Position numbers and translations under genes: made by a program | Shown here: positions 8,072 through 17,882 of the stretch, in pieces | Numbering within the stretch: position 1 is the first letter of the stretch | Layout of the letters: each line of letters begins with the position of its first letter | The notes under the pieces: model-generated | Database searches by the model: none | Seen by the model: the letters and a program-made list of their open reading frames with translations, nothing else | What the model was told of the DNA's origin: nothing | DNA from: Gracilimonas sp. | Lineage (GTDB): Bacteria > Bacteroidota > Rhodothermia > Balneolales > Balneolaceae | Assembly: GCF_014762685.1 (NCBI RefSeq) | Contig: NZ_JABURM010000005.1 | Span: 1-64,000, forward strand | Direction: 5' to 3' | DNA: 64,000 nucleotides

Positions 8072-9280
8072 GTGAGCGAAGAAAATAATCCAAATCAGGG
8101 TGAGGGAGGCGAAAAGCCCGGCAAGAAGAACGATTCCGAAAATTTCCCCATTCAGGAATACCGGTTAATACCGGCCGACCAGTCATACGGCGGATATGAA
8201 GAAGATGAAATTGATCTCATAGAACTGGCCAAAACCATTTGGGAGAGCCGGCAGGTGATATACAAATTCGTAGCGGCCGGTGTGGTACTCGGGGTGATGG
8301 TAGCCTTGCTCAGTCCTAAAGAATACCAAAGCGGCGCCACGCTGATGCCCGAAGCACAATCTTCCCAAAGCGGTGCAAGCAGCTTACTGCAACAATACGG
8401 CGGATTATTGGGAATGAGCGGCAGTGCAGACTTAGGAGCAGAAGGAATGATCCCCCCACAGCTCTACCCGGAAATTGTAGAAAGCCTGCCCTTTCAGCTC
8501 GAACTGCTGAACACCGAAGTGGAATTTAAAGATTTTGGCACCACTGCATCCGTATATCATTTCTTTGATGAAGTATATACGCCTTCAGTTCTTTCTTATG
8601 CAAAGGAATATACTCTTGGCCTTCCGGGAAAAATCATTGGAGCGTTTAAAGAGGAAGCTCCGGTAACAGCCTTGCCCCGTGGATTTGAGGCAGACTCTAT
8701 AATATCCGTTACCAAAGACCAAATGGAAATTGTTGAAAACATGCGGGAGCGGGTATCGGTTTCCATGAGTGATGAAACCGGGGTAATCAGCTTGTCTGTG
8801 ACCATGCCCGACCCAAACGCCGCCGCAGAGTTAACTAAAACCAGTATCGGGCTGATGCGGGAATACGTGATTAACTACCGCACCCGCAAGGCGGAGCAAG
8901 ACCTCATGTTTGCCCGCGAGCAAATGGAAACGGCCAAAGCCGATTTTGAAACCGCCCAAAACCGTTTGGCGGAATTCCGGGACAGTAACATTAACCTGTC
9001 TTCGGCCCGTGCTCAAACCCAGGAGCAGCGCCTGCAGTCGGAATATGACCTGGCCTTTAATGTGTACAACACGCTTGCCCAGCAGGTTGAGCAGGCCAAA
9101 CTGAAATTACAAGAGCAGACCCCGGTGGTGAGCATACTGCAGCCGGTGCAGGTACCCGTAAATGACGAAACCAGCGGGGCTATGATCTTAATTGTATTTG
9201 TGATGCTCAGCGGAATTGCGAGTATCGGCTGGATTTTTATTCGTCAGTTTTTGAAATCCAATCCGTTTGGGAAGGAATAA
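8072..9280 (+). CDS. wzz: Wzz-type polysaccharide chain-length determinant
   Basis: This is a 402-residue polysaccharide co-polymerase of the Wzz/PCP family that should set the chain length of polymer made by the Wzy polymerase encoded further downstream. It has a long hydrophilic N-terminus, then EDEIDLIELAKTIWESRQVIYKF leading into membrane helix 1 (about 70-88). A large periplasmic region follows, with a helical, Gln/Glu-rich coiled-coil hairpin (about 270-350), and membrane helix 2 (about 370-390) carries Pro/Gly residues just before it. It lacks a tyrosine-kinase domain. The start is GTG at 8072 with AGGA three bases upstream; no better in-frame start agrees with the N-terminus. It is separated by about 1 kb of repeats from the main locus. 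Confidence 0.87.
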   Translation: MSEENNPNQGEGGEKPGKKNDSENFPIQEYRLIPADQSYGGYEEDEIDLIELAKTIWESRQVIYKFVAAGVVLGVMVALLSPKEYQSGATLMPEAQSSQSGASSLLQQYGGLLGMSGSADLGAEGMIPPQLYPEIVESLPFQLELLNTEVEFKDFGTTASVYHFFDEVYTPSVLSYAKEYTLGLPGKIIGAFKEEAPVTALPRGFEADSIISVTKDQMEIVENMRERVSVSMSDETGVISLSVTMPDPNAAAELTKTSIGLMREYVINYRTRKAEQDLMFAREQMETAKADFETAQNRLAEFRDSNINLSSARAQTQEQRLQSEYDLAFNVYNTLAQQVEQAKLKLQEQTPVVSILQPVQVPVNDETSGAMILIVFVMLSGIASIGWIFIRQFLKSNPFGKE

Positions 9281-10324
9281 CTTCTCTAATACACCCGGTC
9301 AAAGAGGGGCCCGTGAGGTGTAATGCAGCCCTGGGTATAAAAAGCCCGTCATCCCGGTCAAACCGCAGCGAAGCGGAGGTGCCGAACCGGGATCTCCCAC
9401 CACATGGATTGTCCTCACCACAGCCTCCTTGTTGACTAACTTTGCTCGAACCAAGGAGATCGCGGGTCCGGGCCCGCGATGACTTATTTTATTATAACGA
9501 TGTCATCCTGAACGAAGCGCATGCGGAGTGAAGGATCTCCCTGATACGGCTTGCCCAGGATCTTTTAAGTTTTGAGCGAAGCGGTAACTTAAAAGAAAGT
9601 GCCTTGGGAAAGTATGACCTGCCGGCCGGGTATAACCTGACAAGTCTCTGACTTGTATCATGATTGGGTTCCTTGAAATGACTTGGCTGCCTCTTTCGCC
9701 CCCTTGTTCATTTTGGCTTGATCCAAAACGAACCAAAAGATCAAGAAAACACGAAGATCGCAGGCCCGGTAAACACTTGCACGGTTCCTGCTTACCCACC
9801 TTCTCAACCGTTGTTTACTTCTTTCCCCGTGTTTTCAGGTTTCTCCTTAAATGGATTCTGAGGTGGTAATATCCCGAAAATTTCCACAGAGTTTCTCCTC
9901 CCGGAAGGAGATAAAGAGGAGGGTTAGTGGTGCCAGGGGCTCCGGAAGCTGTGGCGCGTCCAACATTTTGAACCGGGATTATCCGGATGAACAGATTTCA
10001 CGGATGATCAAAATTGCTTCAACATTCTTGAATGTTCGATGTTCTACCCATTCAACATTTCTAATTCATAATTTCAAATTCCCCTTTCCCGTATAAAAAT
10101 TTATCCCTATCATTGAGTAGTAAAATTACTCGATAATGCGCAACGCAGTTGCGTGCGAAATTCAAAATGAAAAATTCAAAATGAAAAATAGGGTAGGGAT
10201 GCCGTTAGGGGTTCTATCATCTATTATACTACCTGTTGGTTATAATGCGACCACGATGGTCTAAAACACCCGGATACCCATTTTTCATTTTGAATTTTAA
10301 ATTTTTAATTCCCTACGGGACCAC
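9281..10324. repeat. Gene-free repeat mosaic between wzz and the polysaccharide run
   Basis: The region contains, in order, the CATCCCGGT...ACCGGGATC hairpin module (about 9346-9398), the ATCGCGGG...CCCGCGAT module (about 9449-9480), a TCATCCTGAACGAAGCG module (about 9502-9540), the hairpin-bearing module (9555-9769), and the TACCCACCTTCTCAACC segment also seen at 1-66. Positions 10139-10153 form a CGCAAC/GTTGCG hairpin. The end holds the inverted repeat described separately. No gene was seen. Confidence 0.78.
10171..10298. repeat. Inverted repeat around a promoter-like segment
   Basis: The perfect 19-bp arms 10171-10189 and 10280-10298 are built on AAATTCAAAATGAAAAAT; with one bulged A the pairing extends by GGG/CCC. 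The enclosed roughly 85 bases carry TATAAT on the plus strand (10241-10246) and on the minus strand (10223-10228). The element ends 27 bases before the first gene of the polysaccharide run. An invertible promoter is one reading; a simple repeat pair is another. Confidence 0.7.
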
Positions 10325-10849
10325 ATGTTAGACACTTTAATCCAATCCAAAACCCGGCTGAAGCTCCTGCTTCGCTTTTTCCTCAACCCGGAAAGCAGCG
10401 CGTACTTGCGCGGACTGGCCCAGGAGTTTGACGAAAGCACCAACTCCGTGCGCATTGAGCTGAACCGCTTTGAGGAGGCGGGATTGATAGAGGGGCATAA
10501 AGAAGGGAACAAAAAGATGTATAAAGTGAATACAAAGTTCCCTATGTTTAGCGAATTACAGAACATAGCCTTTAAACATTTTGGTATAGACAAGATCATT
10601 GAGCAGATTCTTGATAAGCTGGGCGAATTGGATAAAGTTTATTTAATAGGAGACTTAGCACGGGGATTGGATACCAATATCATTGATATTGTACTGATTG
10701 GAGAAAACATCGATACATCCTATTTGTCTAAGCTGGTTGCTAAAGCCGAAGACCTGCTAGGTAAGAAAATTAGGACTTTGGTATATAATTCGGATGAAGA
10801 GGTTGAGATTGAGTCTCCGAAACTATTGATATACGGAGAGGTAAGTTGA
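10325..10849 (+). CDS. Winged-helix regulator with degenerate nucleotidyltransferase domain
   Basis: This 174-residue protein begins with an ArsR-like winged helix (about 5-75: AYLRGLAQEFDESTNSVRIE is the recognition region). It ends with a pol-beta-nucleotidyltransferase-like domain (about 98-174). The domain starts LIGDLARGLDTNIIDIVLIG, where the usual Gly-Ser and the Asp-x-Asp metal pair are not intact, so it is probably a ligand-binding or interaction domain. Proteins of this design sit first in polysaccharide loci of Bacteroidota-like bacteria. Its stop overlaps the next reading frame (10846-10849). It probably controls this locus; that is inferred from position. Confidence 0.75.
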   Translation: MLDTLIQSKTRLKLLLRFFLNPESSAYLRGLAQEFDESTNSVRIELNRFEEAGLIEGHKEGNKKMYKVNTKFPMFSELQNIAFKHFGIDKIIEQILDKLGELDKVYLIGDLARGLDTNIIDIVLIGENIDTSYLSKLVAKAEDLLGKKIRTLVYNSDEEVEIESPKLLIYGEVS

Positions 10850-11847
10850 AATTAGGAATGTTAAAGAATAAAGGGAATACATTGAAAATAGTAGTCACGG
10901 GCGGTGCCGGCTTTATCGGAAGCCATTTAGTGGACCGATTACTAAAAGAAGGCCATACGGTTACTAACATTGACAACTTCGATCCATTCTACGATGAAAG
11001 CATCAAGCGCGAGAATATAAAAGGGCATTTGGAGTATGATTCTTATACGCTGCATGAAGTAGATATAAGAGATAAAGAAGCCCTGGATAAAGCTATTTCC
11101 GATGATACCGATGTCATTGTACACTTAGCGGCCAAAGCCGGTGTTCGTCCTTCCATTGCAGATCCCATCGCCTACCAGGAAGTGAATGTAGCAGGTACAC
11201 AAAATATTTTGGAAGTGGCTCGTGAAAAAGATATTAAACAGTTTGTGTTTGCTTCATCCAGCTCGGTATATGGTAAAAATCCCAATGTACCTTGGAAGGA
11301 AGATGATGCTGTATTGCAACCAATTAGCCCATACGCCAGCACCAAGGTAAGTGGAGAGTTGTTGGGACATGTATACAGTCACTTGTACCATATTCGTTTT
11401 TTAGCTCTTCGATTTTTTACGGTTTATGGTCCTCGACAACGGCCGGATCTTGCCATTCATAAATTTCTGAAGCTCATGAATGAAGGAAAGAAAATCACAT
11501 TGTACGGGGATGGATCTACACGTCGCGATTATACCTACATTGATGATATTATTAATGGTGTTATGGCAGCTATTGAATACAAAGACTCCATGTATGAGAT
11601 CATAAATCTTGGCAATAACCAAACGGTGGAGTTGTTGGAATTGGTGGAAGCAATTGAAAAAGCTTCAGGTATTTCAGCGAAGAAAACCTTTGGACCGGAA
11701 CAGCCGGGAGATGTCAAGCAGACCTGGGCCGAAGTGGAGAAGGCAAATAAATTTTTAAATTATAAATCAAACTATTCCATAGAGAAGGGCTTGGTAAAAT
11801 TTTCTCAATGGTATCGTAAAAATTCAAAAAAAGTGATTACACAATGA
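10846..11847 (+). CDS. UDP-glucuronate 4-epimerase-like SDR
   Basis: This is an extended short-chain dehydrogenase, up to 333 residues. [20 protein letters not shown] is the NAD-binding Gly motif, SSSSVYG supplies the catalytic Ser, and SPYASTK supplies Tyr and Lys. [13 protein letters not shown] and the substrate tail resemble UDP-glucuronate 4-epimerases (UDP-GlcA to UDP-GalA), which fits the UDP-glucose dehydrogenase at 36036. The start is uncertain: TTG 10846 overlaps the upstream stop behind GGAGAGG; ATG 10858 and TTG 10882 (behind AAAGGGA, just before the Rossmann strand) are also possible. Its last bases overlap the next start codon (ATGA at 11844). Confidence 0.83.
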   Translation: MKLGMLKNKGNTLKIVVTGGAGFIGSHLVDRLLKEGHTVTNIDNFDPFYDESIKRENIKGHLEYDSYTLHEVDIRDKEALDKAISDDTDVIVHLAAKAGVRPSIADPIAYQEVNVAGTQNILEVAREKDIKQFVFASSSSVYGKNPNVPWKEDDAVLQPISPYASTKVSGELLGHVYSHLYHIRFLALRFFTVYGPRQRPDLAIHKFLKLMNEGKKITLYGDGSTRRDYTYIDDIINGVMAAIEYKDSMYEIINLGNNQTVELLELVEAIEKASGISAKKTFGPEQPGDVKQTWAEVEKANKFLNYKSNYSIEKGLVKFSQWYRKNSKKVITQ

Positions 11848-12890
11848 AAATAATAGTAACAGGCGGCGCAGGATTTATAGGTTCGTCATTACTCCGAATG
11901 ATCATTGATGAGACCGAACATGAAGTTTTGAATATTGATAAGCTTACCTATGCCGGGCATCTGGAGTCCTTAGAATCCATTTCGAAGTCAAACCGATACC
12001 AATTTGAGCAGGTAGATATTTGTGATGCAGAAGAAATAAATCGCATCTTTAATGAATTTCAGCCAAGTGTCATTATGCATTTGGCAGCAGAATCCCATGT
12101 GGATCGCTCTATCGATGGTTCCGCAGAATTTATTAAAACGAATGTGAATGGAACGCATACCTTATTGGAGGTAGCAAAGCAGTATTGGCAGGGTTTGGAT
12201 GACGAGCAAAAAGAGAATTTCCGATTTTTACATGTTTCCACAGATGAGGTTTATGGTGAATTAGGAGATGAAGGCTTTTTTACTGAAGAAACCCCCTACG
12301 ATCCCCGTTCACCTTATTCATCCAGTAAAGCTTCCTCCGATCATTTGGTAAGAGCATGGCATCATACCTATGGTCTGCCGACGATGATTACCAACTGTTC
12401 GAACAACTACGGACCCTATCAGTTTCCTGAGAAATTGATTCCGGTCGTTATTTTGAAAGCATTACAAGGAAAAGATATCCCGGTGTACGGAACCGGTGAG
12501 AATGTAAGGGATTGGTTGTACGTAGACGACCATGCCCGGGCATTACTGAAAACAGTTCAGGAAGGAATACCGGGCGAAACCTATAATATAGGCGGCCACA
12601 ACGAAAAGCAAAATATTGAAGTGGTCCACACAATCTGTGATAACTTGAATGAACTGGTTCCACAAGAAGCGAATTACAGGGATCAAATCTCTTTTGTTAC
12701 CGACCGACCCGGACACGATTTCCGTTACGCTATCGATGCCTCCAAAATTGAAAAAGAATTAGGCTGGTTACCACAAGAAACCTTCGATAGTGGAATCAAA
12801 AAAACCATCCAATGGTACCTGGATAATATAGATTGGTGCGAGGCTGTCACAGAAAACAACTACGATCTCGAACGGCTGGGAACGGCTTAA
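11844..12890 (+). CDS. rfbB: dTDP-glucose 4,6-dehydratase
   Basis: This is a 348-residue extended SDR converting dTDP-glucose to dTDP-4-keto-6-deoxyglucose. It has [13 protein letters not shown] for NAD binding, [12 protein letters not shown], the diagnostic [13 protein letters not shown] with the Thr-Asp-Glu catalytic triad residues of dehydratases, [14 protein letters not shown] with catalytic Tyr and Lys, and [18 protein letters not shown]. All are hallmarks of RfbB/RmlB, and the length is normal. It overlaps the preceding gene by 4 bases and is followed by rfbA and rfbC, so the rfbBAC block is clear. No reductase RmlD is present in the window. Confidence 0.95.
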   Translation: MKIIVTGGAGFIGSSLLRMIIDETEHEVLNIDKLTYAGHLESLESISKSNRYQFEQVDICDAEEINRIFNEFQPSVIMHLAAESHVDRSIDGSAEFIKTNVNGTHTLLEVAKQYWQGLDDEQKENFRFLHVSTDEVYGELGDEGFFTEETPYDPRSPYSSSKASSDHLVRAWHHTYGLPTMITNCSNNYGPYQFPEKLIPVVILKALQGKDIPVYGTGENVRDWLYVDDHARALLKTVQEGIPGETYNIGGHNEKQNIEVVHTICDNLNELVPQEANYRDQISFVTDRPGHDFRYAIDASKIEKELGWLPQETFDSGIKKTIQWYLDNIDWCEAVTENNYDLERLGTA

Positions 12891-12931
12891 ATAATTTAAA
12901 ATTTAGAATTACTCAATTTAAATTTTCCAAA

Positions 12932-13798
12932 ATGAAAGGAATTATACTCGCCGGCGGAGCCGGAACACGTTTACACCCGAATACATTGGTAGTCAGCAAG
13001 CAATTACTACCGGTGTACGACAAACCCATGATCTATTATCCGCTATCTACTTTAATGCTTTCCGGTATTAAAGAGATCTTAGTGATTTCCACCCCTGAAG
13101 ATTTACCGCGTTTTGAAGATCTGTTAGGTGATGGCTCGCAATGGGGTATTGAACTGAGTTATGCCGAACAGCCTAAGCCCGAAGGATTGGCCCAGGCGTT
13201 TATTATTGGAGAAGATTTTATTGGGGATGATAATGTTGCCCTAATTTTAGGTGACAACATTTTTTATGGACAAGGACTTTCTCAAAAACTCCAAAAGGCA
13301 GCTCAATTAGAATCCGGAGCAACGGTGTTTGGGTATAATGTTCAAGATCCGGAACGGTATGGAGTGGTTGAATTCGATGAGAACGGAAAAGTGTTAAGCC
13401 TCGAGGAAAAACCGAAACAGCCCAAATCTAATTATGCAGTGGTGGGTTTATATTATTATGACAACCAAGTTGTAGAACGAGCTAAGAACTTGGAACCATC
13501 TGCCAGGGGAGAGTTAGAGATTACGGATCTGAATAAGGTTTATTTAAAACATGAAGAGCTTAAAGTAGAATTAATGGGGCGGGGAACAGCCTGGTTGGAT
13601 ACCGGGACACACGATTCTATGTTGCAAGCCTCAAATTTTGTGCAAACCGTAGAACAGCGGCAGGGATTGAAGATTGCCAGCCCGGAAGAAGTGGCTTGGC
13701 GTATGAATTATTTAAATGATTCTCAGCTCAGAAATTTAGCAAATCCATTGATAAAAAGTGGTTATGGTGAATATCTACTTAATTTAATTAAGGAATAA
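12932..13798 (+). CDS. rfbA: Glucose-1-phosphate thymidylyltransferase
   Basis: This 288-residue nucleotidyltransferase makes dTDP-glucose from dTTP and glucose-1-phosphate. It begins [16 protein letters not shown], the signature nucleotide-binding loop, and contains [30 protein letters not shown] (metal-binding Asp) and [21 protein letters not shown] chose ATG 12932 because the family begins exactly here; a frame opening from an upstream GTG would overlap rfbB. It feeds the dehydratase encoded just upstream. The gap to rfbC is 6 bases, so the genes are cotranscribed. Confidence 0.96.
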   Translation: MKGIILAGGAGTRLHPNTLVVSKQLLPVYDKPMIYYPLSTLMLSGIKEILVISTPEDLPRFEDLLGDGSQWGIELSYAEQPKPEGLAQAFIIGEDFIGDDNVALILGDNIFYGQGLSQKLQKAAQLESGATVFGYNVQDPERYGVVEFDENGKVLSLEEKPKQPKSNYAVVGLYYYDNQVVERAKNLEPSARGELEITDLNKVYLKHEELKVELMGRGTAWLDTGTHDSMLQASNFVQTVEQRQGLKIASPEEVAWRMNYLNDSQLRNLANPLIKSGYGEYLLNLIKE

Positions 13799-13804
13799 AT
13801 TTAG

Positions 13805-14344
13805 ATGCTGGAAGTAGTTAAAGAACCTATACCGGGATTGTTAATTATAAAGCCAAGGGTTTTTAAAGATGAGCGTGGATTCTTTTTAGAGACCTGGCAG
13901 AAAGAACGATACAATGAGATTGGAATTAAAGAAGATTTTGTACAGGATAACTGGTCGCGTTCAACTAAAGGCGTTTTGAGAGGATTGCATTTCCAAAAAG
14001 AACATCCCCAAGGTAAGTTGGTGAGTGTTCGTTCAGGAAGAGTATTTGATGTGGCTGTTGATATAAGAAAAGATTCACGAACATTTGGAGAATGGTACGG
14101 GCAAGAACTAACTGATGAGAACAATCTGCAAATGTACGTGCCGCCAGGGTTTGCACATGGGTTCTGTGTATTATCAGAAAAAGCAGATTTTGTTTATAAA
14201 TGTACCAACTTCTATATGCCTGAAGATGAATCCGGTTTAATTTGGAATGACTCCGATCTATCAATCAATTGGATATTAGATGAATCTGAAATAATACTTT
14301 CAGATAAAGATAAATTGAATCCAACGCTAGCAGAAATTGCATGA
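13805..14344 (+). CDS. rfbC: dTDP-4-dehydrorhamnose 3,5-epimerase
   Basis: This 179-residue cupin-fold epimerase acts on dTDP-4-keto-6-deoxyglucose. FKDERGFFLETW, FVQDNWSRSTKGVLRGLHFQ (with the catalytic His), GKLVSVRSGRVFDVAVDIR and MYVPPGFAHGFCVLSE (with the second conserved His) are all in family order, and the length is right. It completes three of four steps to dTDP-L-rhamnose. RmlD is not in this window, so it must be elsewhere, or the locus makes another dTDP-6-deoxysugar. Confidence 0.95.
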   Translation: MLEVVKEPIPGLLIIKPRVFKDERGFFLETWQKERYNEIGIKEDFVQDNWSRSTKGVLRGLHFQKEHPQGKLVSVRSGRVFDVAVDIRKDSRTFGEWYGQELTDENNLQMYVPPGFAHGFCVLSEKADFVYKCTNFYMPEDESGLIWNDSDLSINWILDESEIILSDKDKLNPTLAEIA

Positions 14345-14363
14345 AATTCATTATTGATAGACA

Positions 14364-15767
14364 ATGGGGTTAAAAAGTGACTTATTAAAAGTAGGCTCCT
14401 CAAATGCAATTGTCTTGTTATCAAGTCTTGTTAACGGATTCTTTCTTCCATTTGTATTAACCATCAATGGATATGCCAATTATAAAACATACATATTATA
14501 TGCTAGTTTTATAGGCTTTCTGCATTTCGGTTTTGTTGATGGAATAAATGTTAAGTATGGAGGGATCAGAAAAGATGAGGTGAATTTCCGAGAATTCGAA
14601 AAATATCACTTACTGTTTATAATCACTCAGGTGTTTTCAACACTCTTTATCCTAGCAGCCTATCTTTTAATAAACAACGATATTTTTCTTTATGTATGTT
14701 TTGCAATCATACCTATAAATATTCAATCATTCTTTTTATCCTATTACCAGGCAATTGGTGAATTCAAGACCTACGCTAAAGCTATAATTGTAGTTCCAAT
14801 ATTTACAATTATTTTTACTATAACTGTTTATTTATTGAGTTATAATAAGTTTCATTATTATGTATTTGCTCAAATTGCTAGTTACTATATTTCTGCAATA
14901 TATTTAGAATACCATCACTTCAATTATCTAAAGAAGGTAAATGATATTTCTTTTTTTAATTCGTTGAAAAATTTCACTAAAACATTTTATGTCTCATATT
15001 CAATTTATTTAAAAATATTTGTTTCTGGCTTCTTTATAATGGTTGGAAACTTAGCTTTTGTTTTATTTTTCGATATAGGTAAATGGATGTCTAAACTATT
15101 TACAAGCCCAGAAGGATTTGCCATTTACTCATTTAGTTTATCACTTATAGGTTTTATTGTAATTTTTGTCTCTTCAGTGAACAAAACGTTCTATCCTTAT
15201 CTTCATAGAAATAGAAAAAGAGTAACCATTATTAAGTTTAGGAATTTATTTTACGTATTGGGGACCGCCTCAATACCGTTATTTTTTCCATTAAAATGGC
15301 TTGTAATAAATTATTTACCTAAATATCAAGCGTCTTTATCCTTGACTGCAATTCTTATAACAACAATTCCAGGAATATTCATAATCAAAAGCTTATATAT
15401 AAATTTATATAAGGTTGAAAAGAAAGAAAGTAAATTTTTATATGACACAATTACATATCTTCTGATTGCATTATTGGTAAATGCTATGTTCTATTATATA
15501 TATCCAGAACTAATTTCTATTGCATTTGCCTCAGTTCTTTCAATCTATTTTTGGGCAATTTTCCCTGCTAATGTTAACTATATCAGTAGGTGGGATAAAA
15601 TGAAAGAAGTATCATTCTTGATAATTATATATTCCTTTTTTGCTTTTTTATATAATTTAGAGTTAAATGTTATTCTATCGATGAGTGCAATGATGATATT
15701 TGTCTCCATCATTAATTGGGTTTATTACCGTGAAGTTGTGGTAAGTGTTATAAAGCGTAAATTATGA
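14364..15767 (+). CDS. wzx: Wzx-type oligosaccharide flippase
   Basis: This is a 467-residue integral membrane protein with about 12 hydrophobic segments and few soluble loops, in the size range and pattern of Wzx/MATE-MVF flippases. It starts GLKSDLLKVGSSNAIVLLSSL and has the SYYQAIGEFKTYAKA loop typical of such exporters. It should flip undecaprenyl-linked repeat units across the inner membrane. The sequence is visibly AT-rich compared with rfbBAC, as often seen in Wzx/Wzy genes. Its stop overlaps the next start (ATGA, 15764). Confidence 0.78.
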   Translation: MGLKSDLLKVGSSNAIVLLSSLVNGFFLPFVLTINGYANYKTYILYASFIGFLHFGFVDGINVKYGGIRKDEVNFREFEKYHLLFIITQVFSTLFILAAYLLINNDIFLYVCFAIIPINIQSFFLSYYQAIGEFKTYAKAIIVVPIFTIIFTITVYLLSYNKFHYYVFAQIASYYISAIYLEYHHFNYLKKVNDISFFNSLKNFTKTFYVSYSIYLKIFVSGFFIMVGNLAFVLFFDIGKWMSKLFTSPEGFAIYSFSLSLIGFIVIFVSSVNKTFYPYLHRNRKRVTIIKFRNLFYVLGTASIPLFFPLKWLVINYLPKYQASLSLTAILITTIPGIFIIKSLYINLYKVEKKESKFLYDTITYLLIALLVNAMFYYIYPELISIAFASVLSIYFWAIFPANVNYISRWDKMKEVSFLIIIYSFFAFLYNLELNVILSMSAMMIFVSIINWVYYREVVVSVIKRKL

Positions 15768-16930
15768 TTTACTTTATAATATTAGCGCTTCTATTTTTAC
15801 TTACTATATACTACGATTTTGGAAACAATAATCTAGGTAAGATACCTTTCTTTTATCTAGTCCTAATAATGCTAATCTGTTTATCTGGATTTAGATATCG
15901 TGTTGGTGGAGATACATTAATGTATATGCAAACTTATGGTTTGCTTCCCACTCTTAATGAACTTGACGATTTCCAAAACCCATTTGCAAAGTTGCAGCCA
16001 CTTTGGTTGTTATTAGTTGCTTTTTCAAAATCGATAAGCAAAGAATTTTTCATATTGCAATTTATGCATGCAATCATTTTAAACTCAATTATTTTTGGCT
16101 TCATTCGAAAACATACCCGTTATATATTCACTGCTGTTTTGTTTTATTATTTTGGCTATTACTTTTATTTCAATTTTGAAATTTTGAGGGAGTCTTTAGC
16201 TATTGCTATTTTTATTCTATCGTTAGATTATTTATTTCAGAAAAAATGGTTTAAATATTATTTGCTCTCTATAGTTGGTTTACTTTTTCATTTTTCTGCC
16301 ATTATTTTATTTTTCATACCCTTAATAGTGAAATTTCGATTAAGGACACTAAGCTATATTCTGATTTTTGTACTTGGCTATTTATTAAATCCTTTTTTCA
16401 TCTCATCTTTGAAATCTTTAGCTGGAAGTAATGCACTATTAATAAGTATTTTTACGTATTTAGATTATAATTACACTATATATGGTCTGCTTTCGCTACT
16501 TGTTTTAAATCTGATATATCCGCTTTTTATTAGATATGTTAATGAGTCTTATCTGAAAATCAAGAGTCAGCTAAATCCATTACTAAATGTATATATTTTC
16601 ATAGGAGCTATCACGCCTATGTTCTATATATTTTATCGGTTCGCAAATTATTTACTTCCTGTTTTTTTTCTGATTTTAGCAAATTGTTTTGTTGTTGTGG
16701 TAATGAAAAAAACTAAACATAATTCTAAAATTATAATGTTGATATTAATTTTATGCTCTGTTTCCTTTATACATACGAAAAAATATTTTTCTGACACATC
16801 AGAATATGTAAATAACAGTAGGTGGTACTCTCGTTGGTATCCATATCATTCTATCTTTGATAAGGAAGAAGATCCTGTTAGAGAAAAACTAATTATTGAA
16901 CAATCTAAGCCTAGATTAAATGAAAATTAA
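15764..16930 (+). CDS. wzy: Wzy/EpsG-type polysaccharide polymerase
   Basis: This is a 388-residue protein with about ten membrane segments. It opens with LCLSGFRYRVGGDTLMYMQ-like sequence (FRYRVGGDT), followed later by FEILRESLAIAIFILSL, which together match EpsG/Wzy polymerases. It should join lipid-linked repeat units in the periplasm. It overlaps the flippase by 4 bases and the following glycosyltransferase by 11 bases. It is strongly AT-rich. The family is clear; linkage specificity cannot be read. Confidence 0.78.
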   Translation: MIYFIILALLFLLTIYYDFGNNNLGKIPFFYLVLIMLICLSGFRYRVGGDTLMYMQTYGLLPTLNELDDFQNPFAKLQPLWLLLVAFSKSISKEFFILQFMHAIILNSIIFGFIRKHTRYIFTAVLFYYFGYYFYFNFEILRESLAIAIFILSLDYLFQKKWFKYYLLSIVGLLFHFSAIILFFIPLIVKFRLRTLSYILIFVLGYLLNPFFISSLKSLAGSNALLISIFTYLDYNYTIYGLLSLLVLNLIYPLFIRYVNESYLKIKSQLNPLLNVYIFIGAITPMFYIFYRFANYLLPVFFLILANCFVVVVMKKTKHNSKIIMLILILCSVSFIHTKKYFSDTSEYVNNSRWYSRWYPYHSIFDKEEDPVREKLIIEQSKPRLNEN

Positions 16931-17882
16931 TATCGGATATTCGTGTGATGAGTCATATGTAATGTATACTGGTATTTCAATGATATCTATGTTTGAGAAT
17001 AACAAAGATGTTGAGGATCTAACAGTATATTTGTTTTCAAAAAATATTACAGATACTTCTATTCAACAGTTAAGTGACATTGCAAATGAATATGGAAGAA
17101 AGTTTGTGAATATTCCTTTAAGCACTATTCTATATGATCTAAATGTAAAAGAAACAGAAAGGCATATAATTACAGTATATGCGAAATTGTTTTTCTCAAG
17201 AATAGATGAGATTGAAAAGATAATTTATTTGGACAGTGATACGATAGTAAATAGTAGCCTGAGGGAAATGTGGTCAATTGATCTTCGGAATAATTTAGTA
17301 GCAGGGGTTGAAACTTTTTCTGTAAAAGTTAAAAATGAATTGGGGCTAACCAAAGGTGATAAATTTATTAATGATGGCGTTGTAGTTTTGAATTTGAAGA
17401 AACTTAGATCTGAAAATATGGAACAAAATTTTTTGCAATTTATAAACCAGTACAAAGGTGCCCCACCTTTTCTTTCAGAAGGTACTATTAATGTAGTTTG
17501 TAAAGGTCAAATAAAGACTATACATCCAAAATTTAATTTGATGAGTGGGTTGTTAACAATCCAGAATAGATCATACTACAAATCAGAAAATCTTGGGGGG
17601 TATTATAATGATGCGACTATAAATGAAGCGATTCGGAATCCAGTTGTTATTCATTACTTAGCAGCGTTTTTTAACAGACCATGGGATAAAAATTGCAGAC
17701 ATCCATTAAAGAATATTTATTTAAAGTATAAAGAAATGTCTCCTTGGTGTGAAGTTCCATTAACAGATAAAAAACTAAAATTAAGGCTTCGTTTAATTGG
17801 GTTTATGATTGACAATTTACCTGATCAAATTTTTGTTTTACTTCGTAGAATTTCCAGCTTTATAAAAACTAAAAATCACTAA
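16920..17882 (+). CDS. Family 8 glycosyltransferase
   Basis: This 320-residue cytoplasmic GT-A enzyme resembles GT8 (LgtC/GspA-like) transferases. NIGYSCDESYVMYTGISMISM is the N-terminal donor-binding start, IIYLDSDTIV holds the metal-binding DXD (Asp105-Asp107), FINDGVVVLNL follows in the usual place, and HYLAAFFNRPW near 246 carries the second conserved metal-ligand His. These enzymes usually transfer galactose or glucose with retention. It is translated from an ATG inside the end of the polymerase gene. Confidence 0.87.
   Translation: MKINIGYSCDESYVMYTGISMISMFENNKDVEDLTVYLFSKNITDTSIQQLSDIANEYGRKFVNIPLSTILYDLNVKETERHIITVYAKLFFSRIDEIEKIIYLDSDTIVNSSLREMWSIDLRNNLVAGVETFSVKVKNELGLTKGDKFINDGVVVLNLKKLRSENMEQNFLQFINQYKGAPPFLSEGTINVVCKGQIKTIHPKFNLMSGLLTIQNRSYYKSENLGGYYNDATINEAIRNPVVIHYLAAFFNRPWDKNCRHPLKNIYLKYKEMSPWCEVPLTDKKLKLRLRLIGFMIDNLPDQIFVLLRRISSFIKTKNH

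Noticed and set aside
12833-12931. Longer rfbA beginning at GTG 12833
   Set aside because: It would overlap rfbB by 58 bases and add residues before the invariant MKGIILAGG start.
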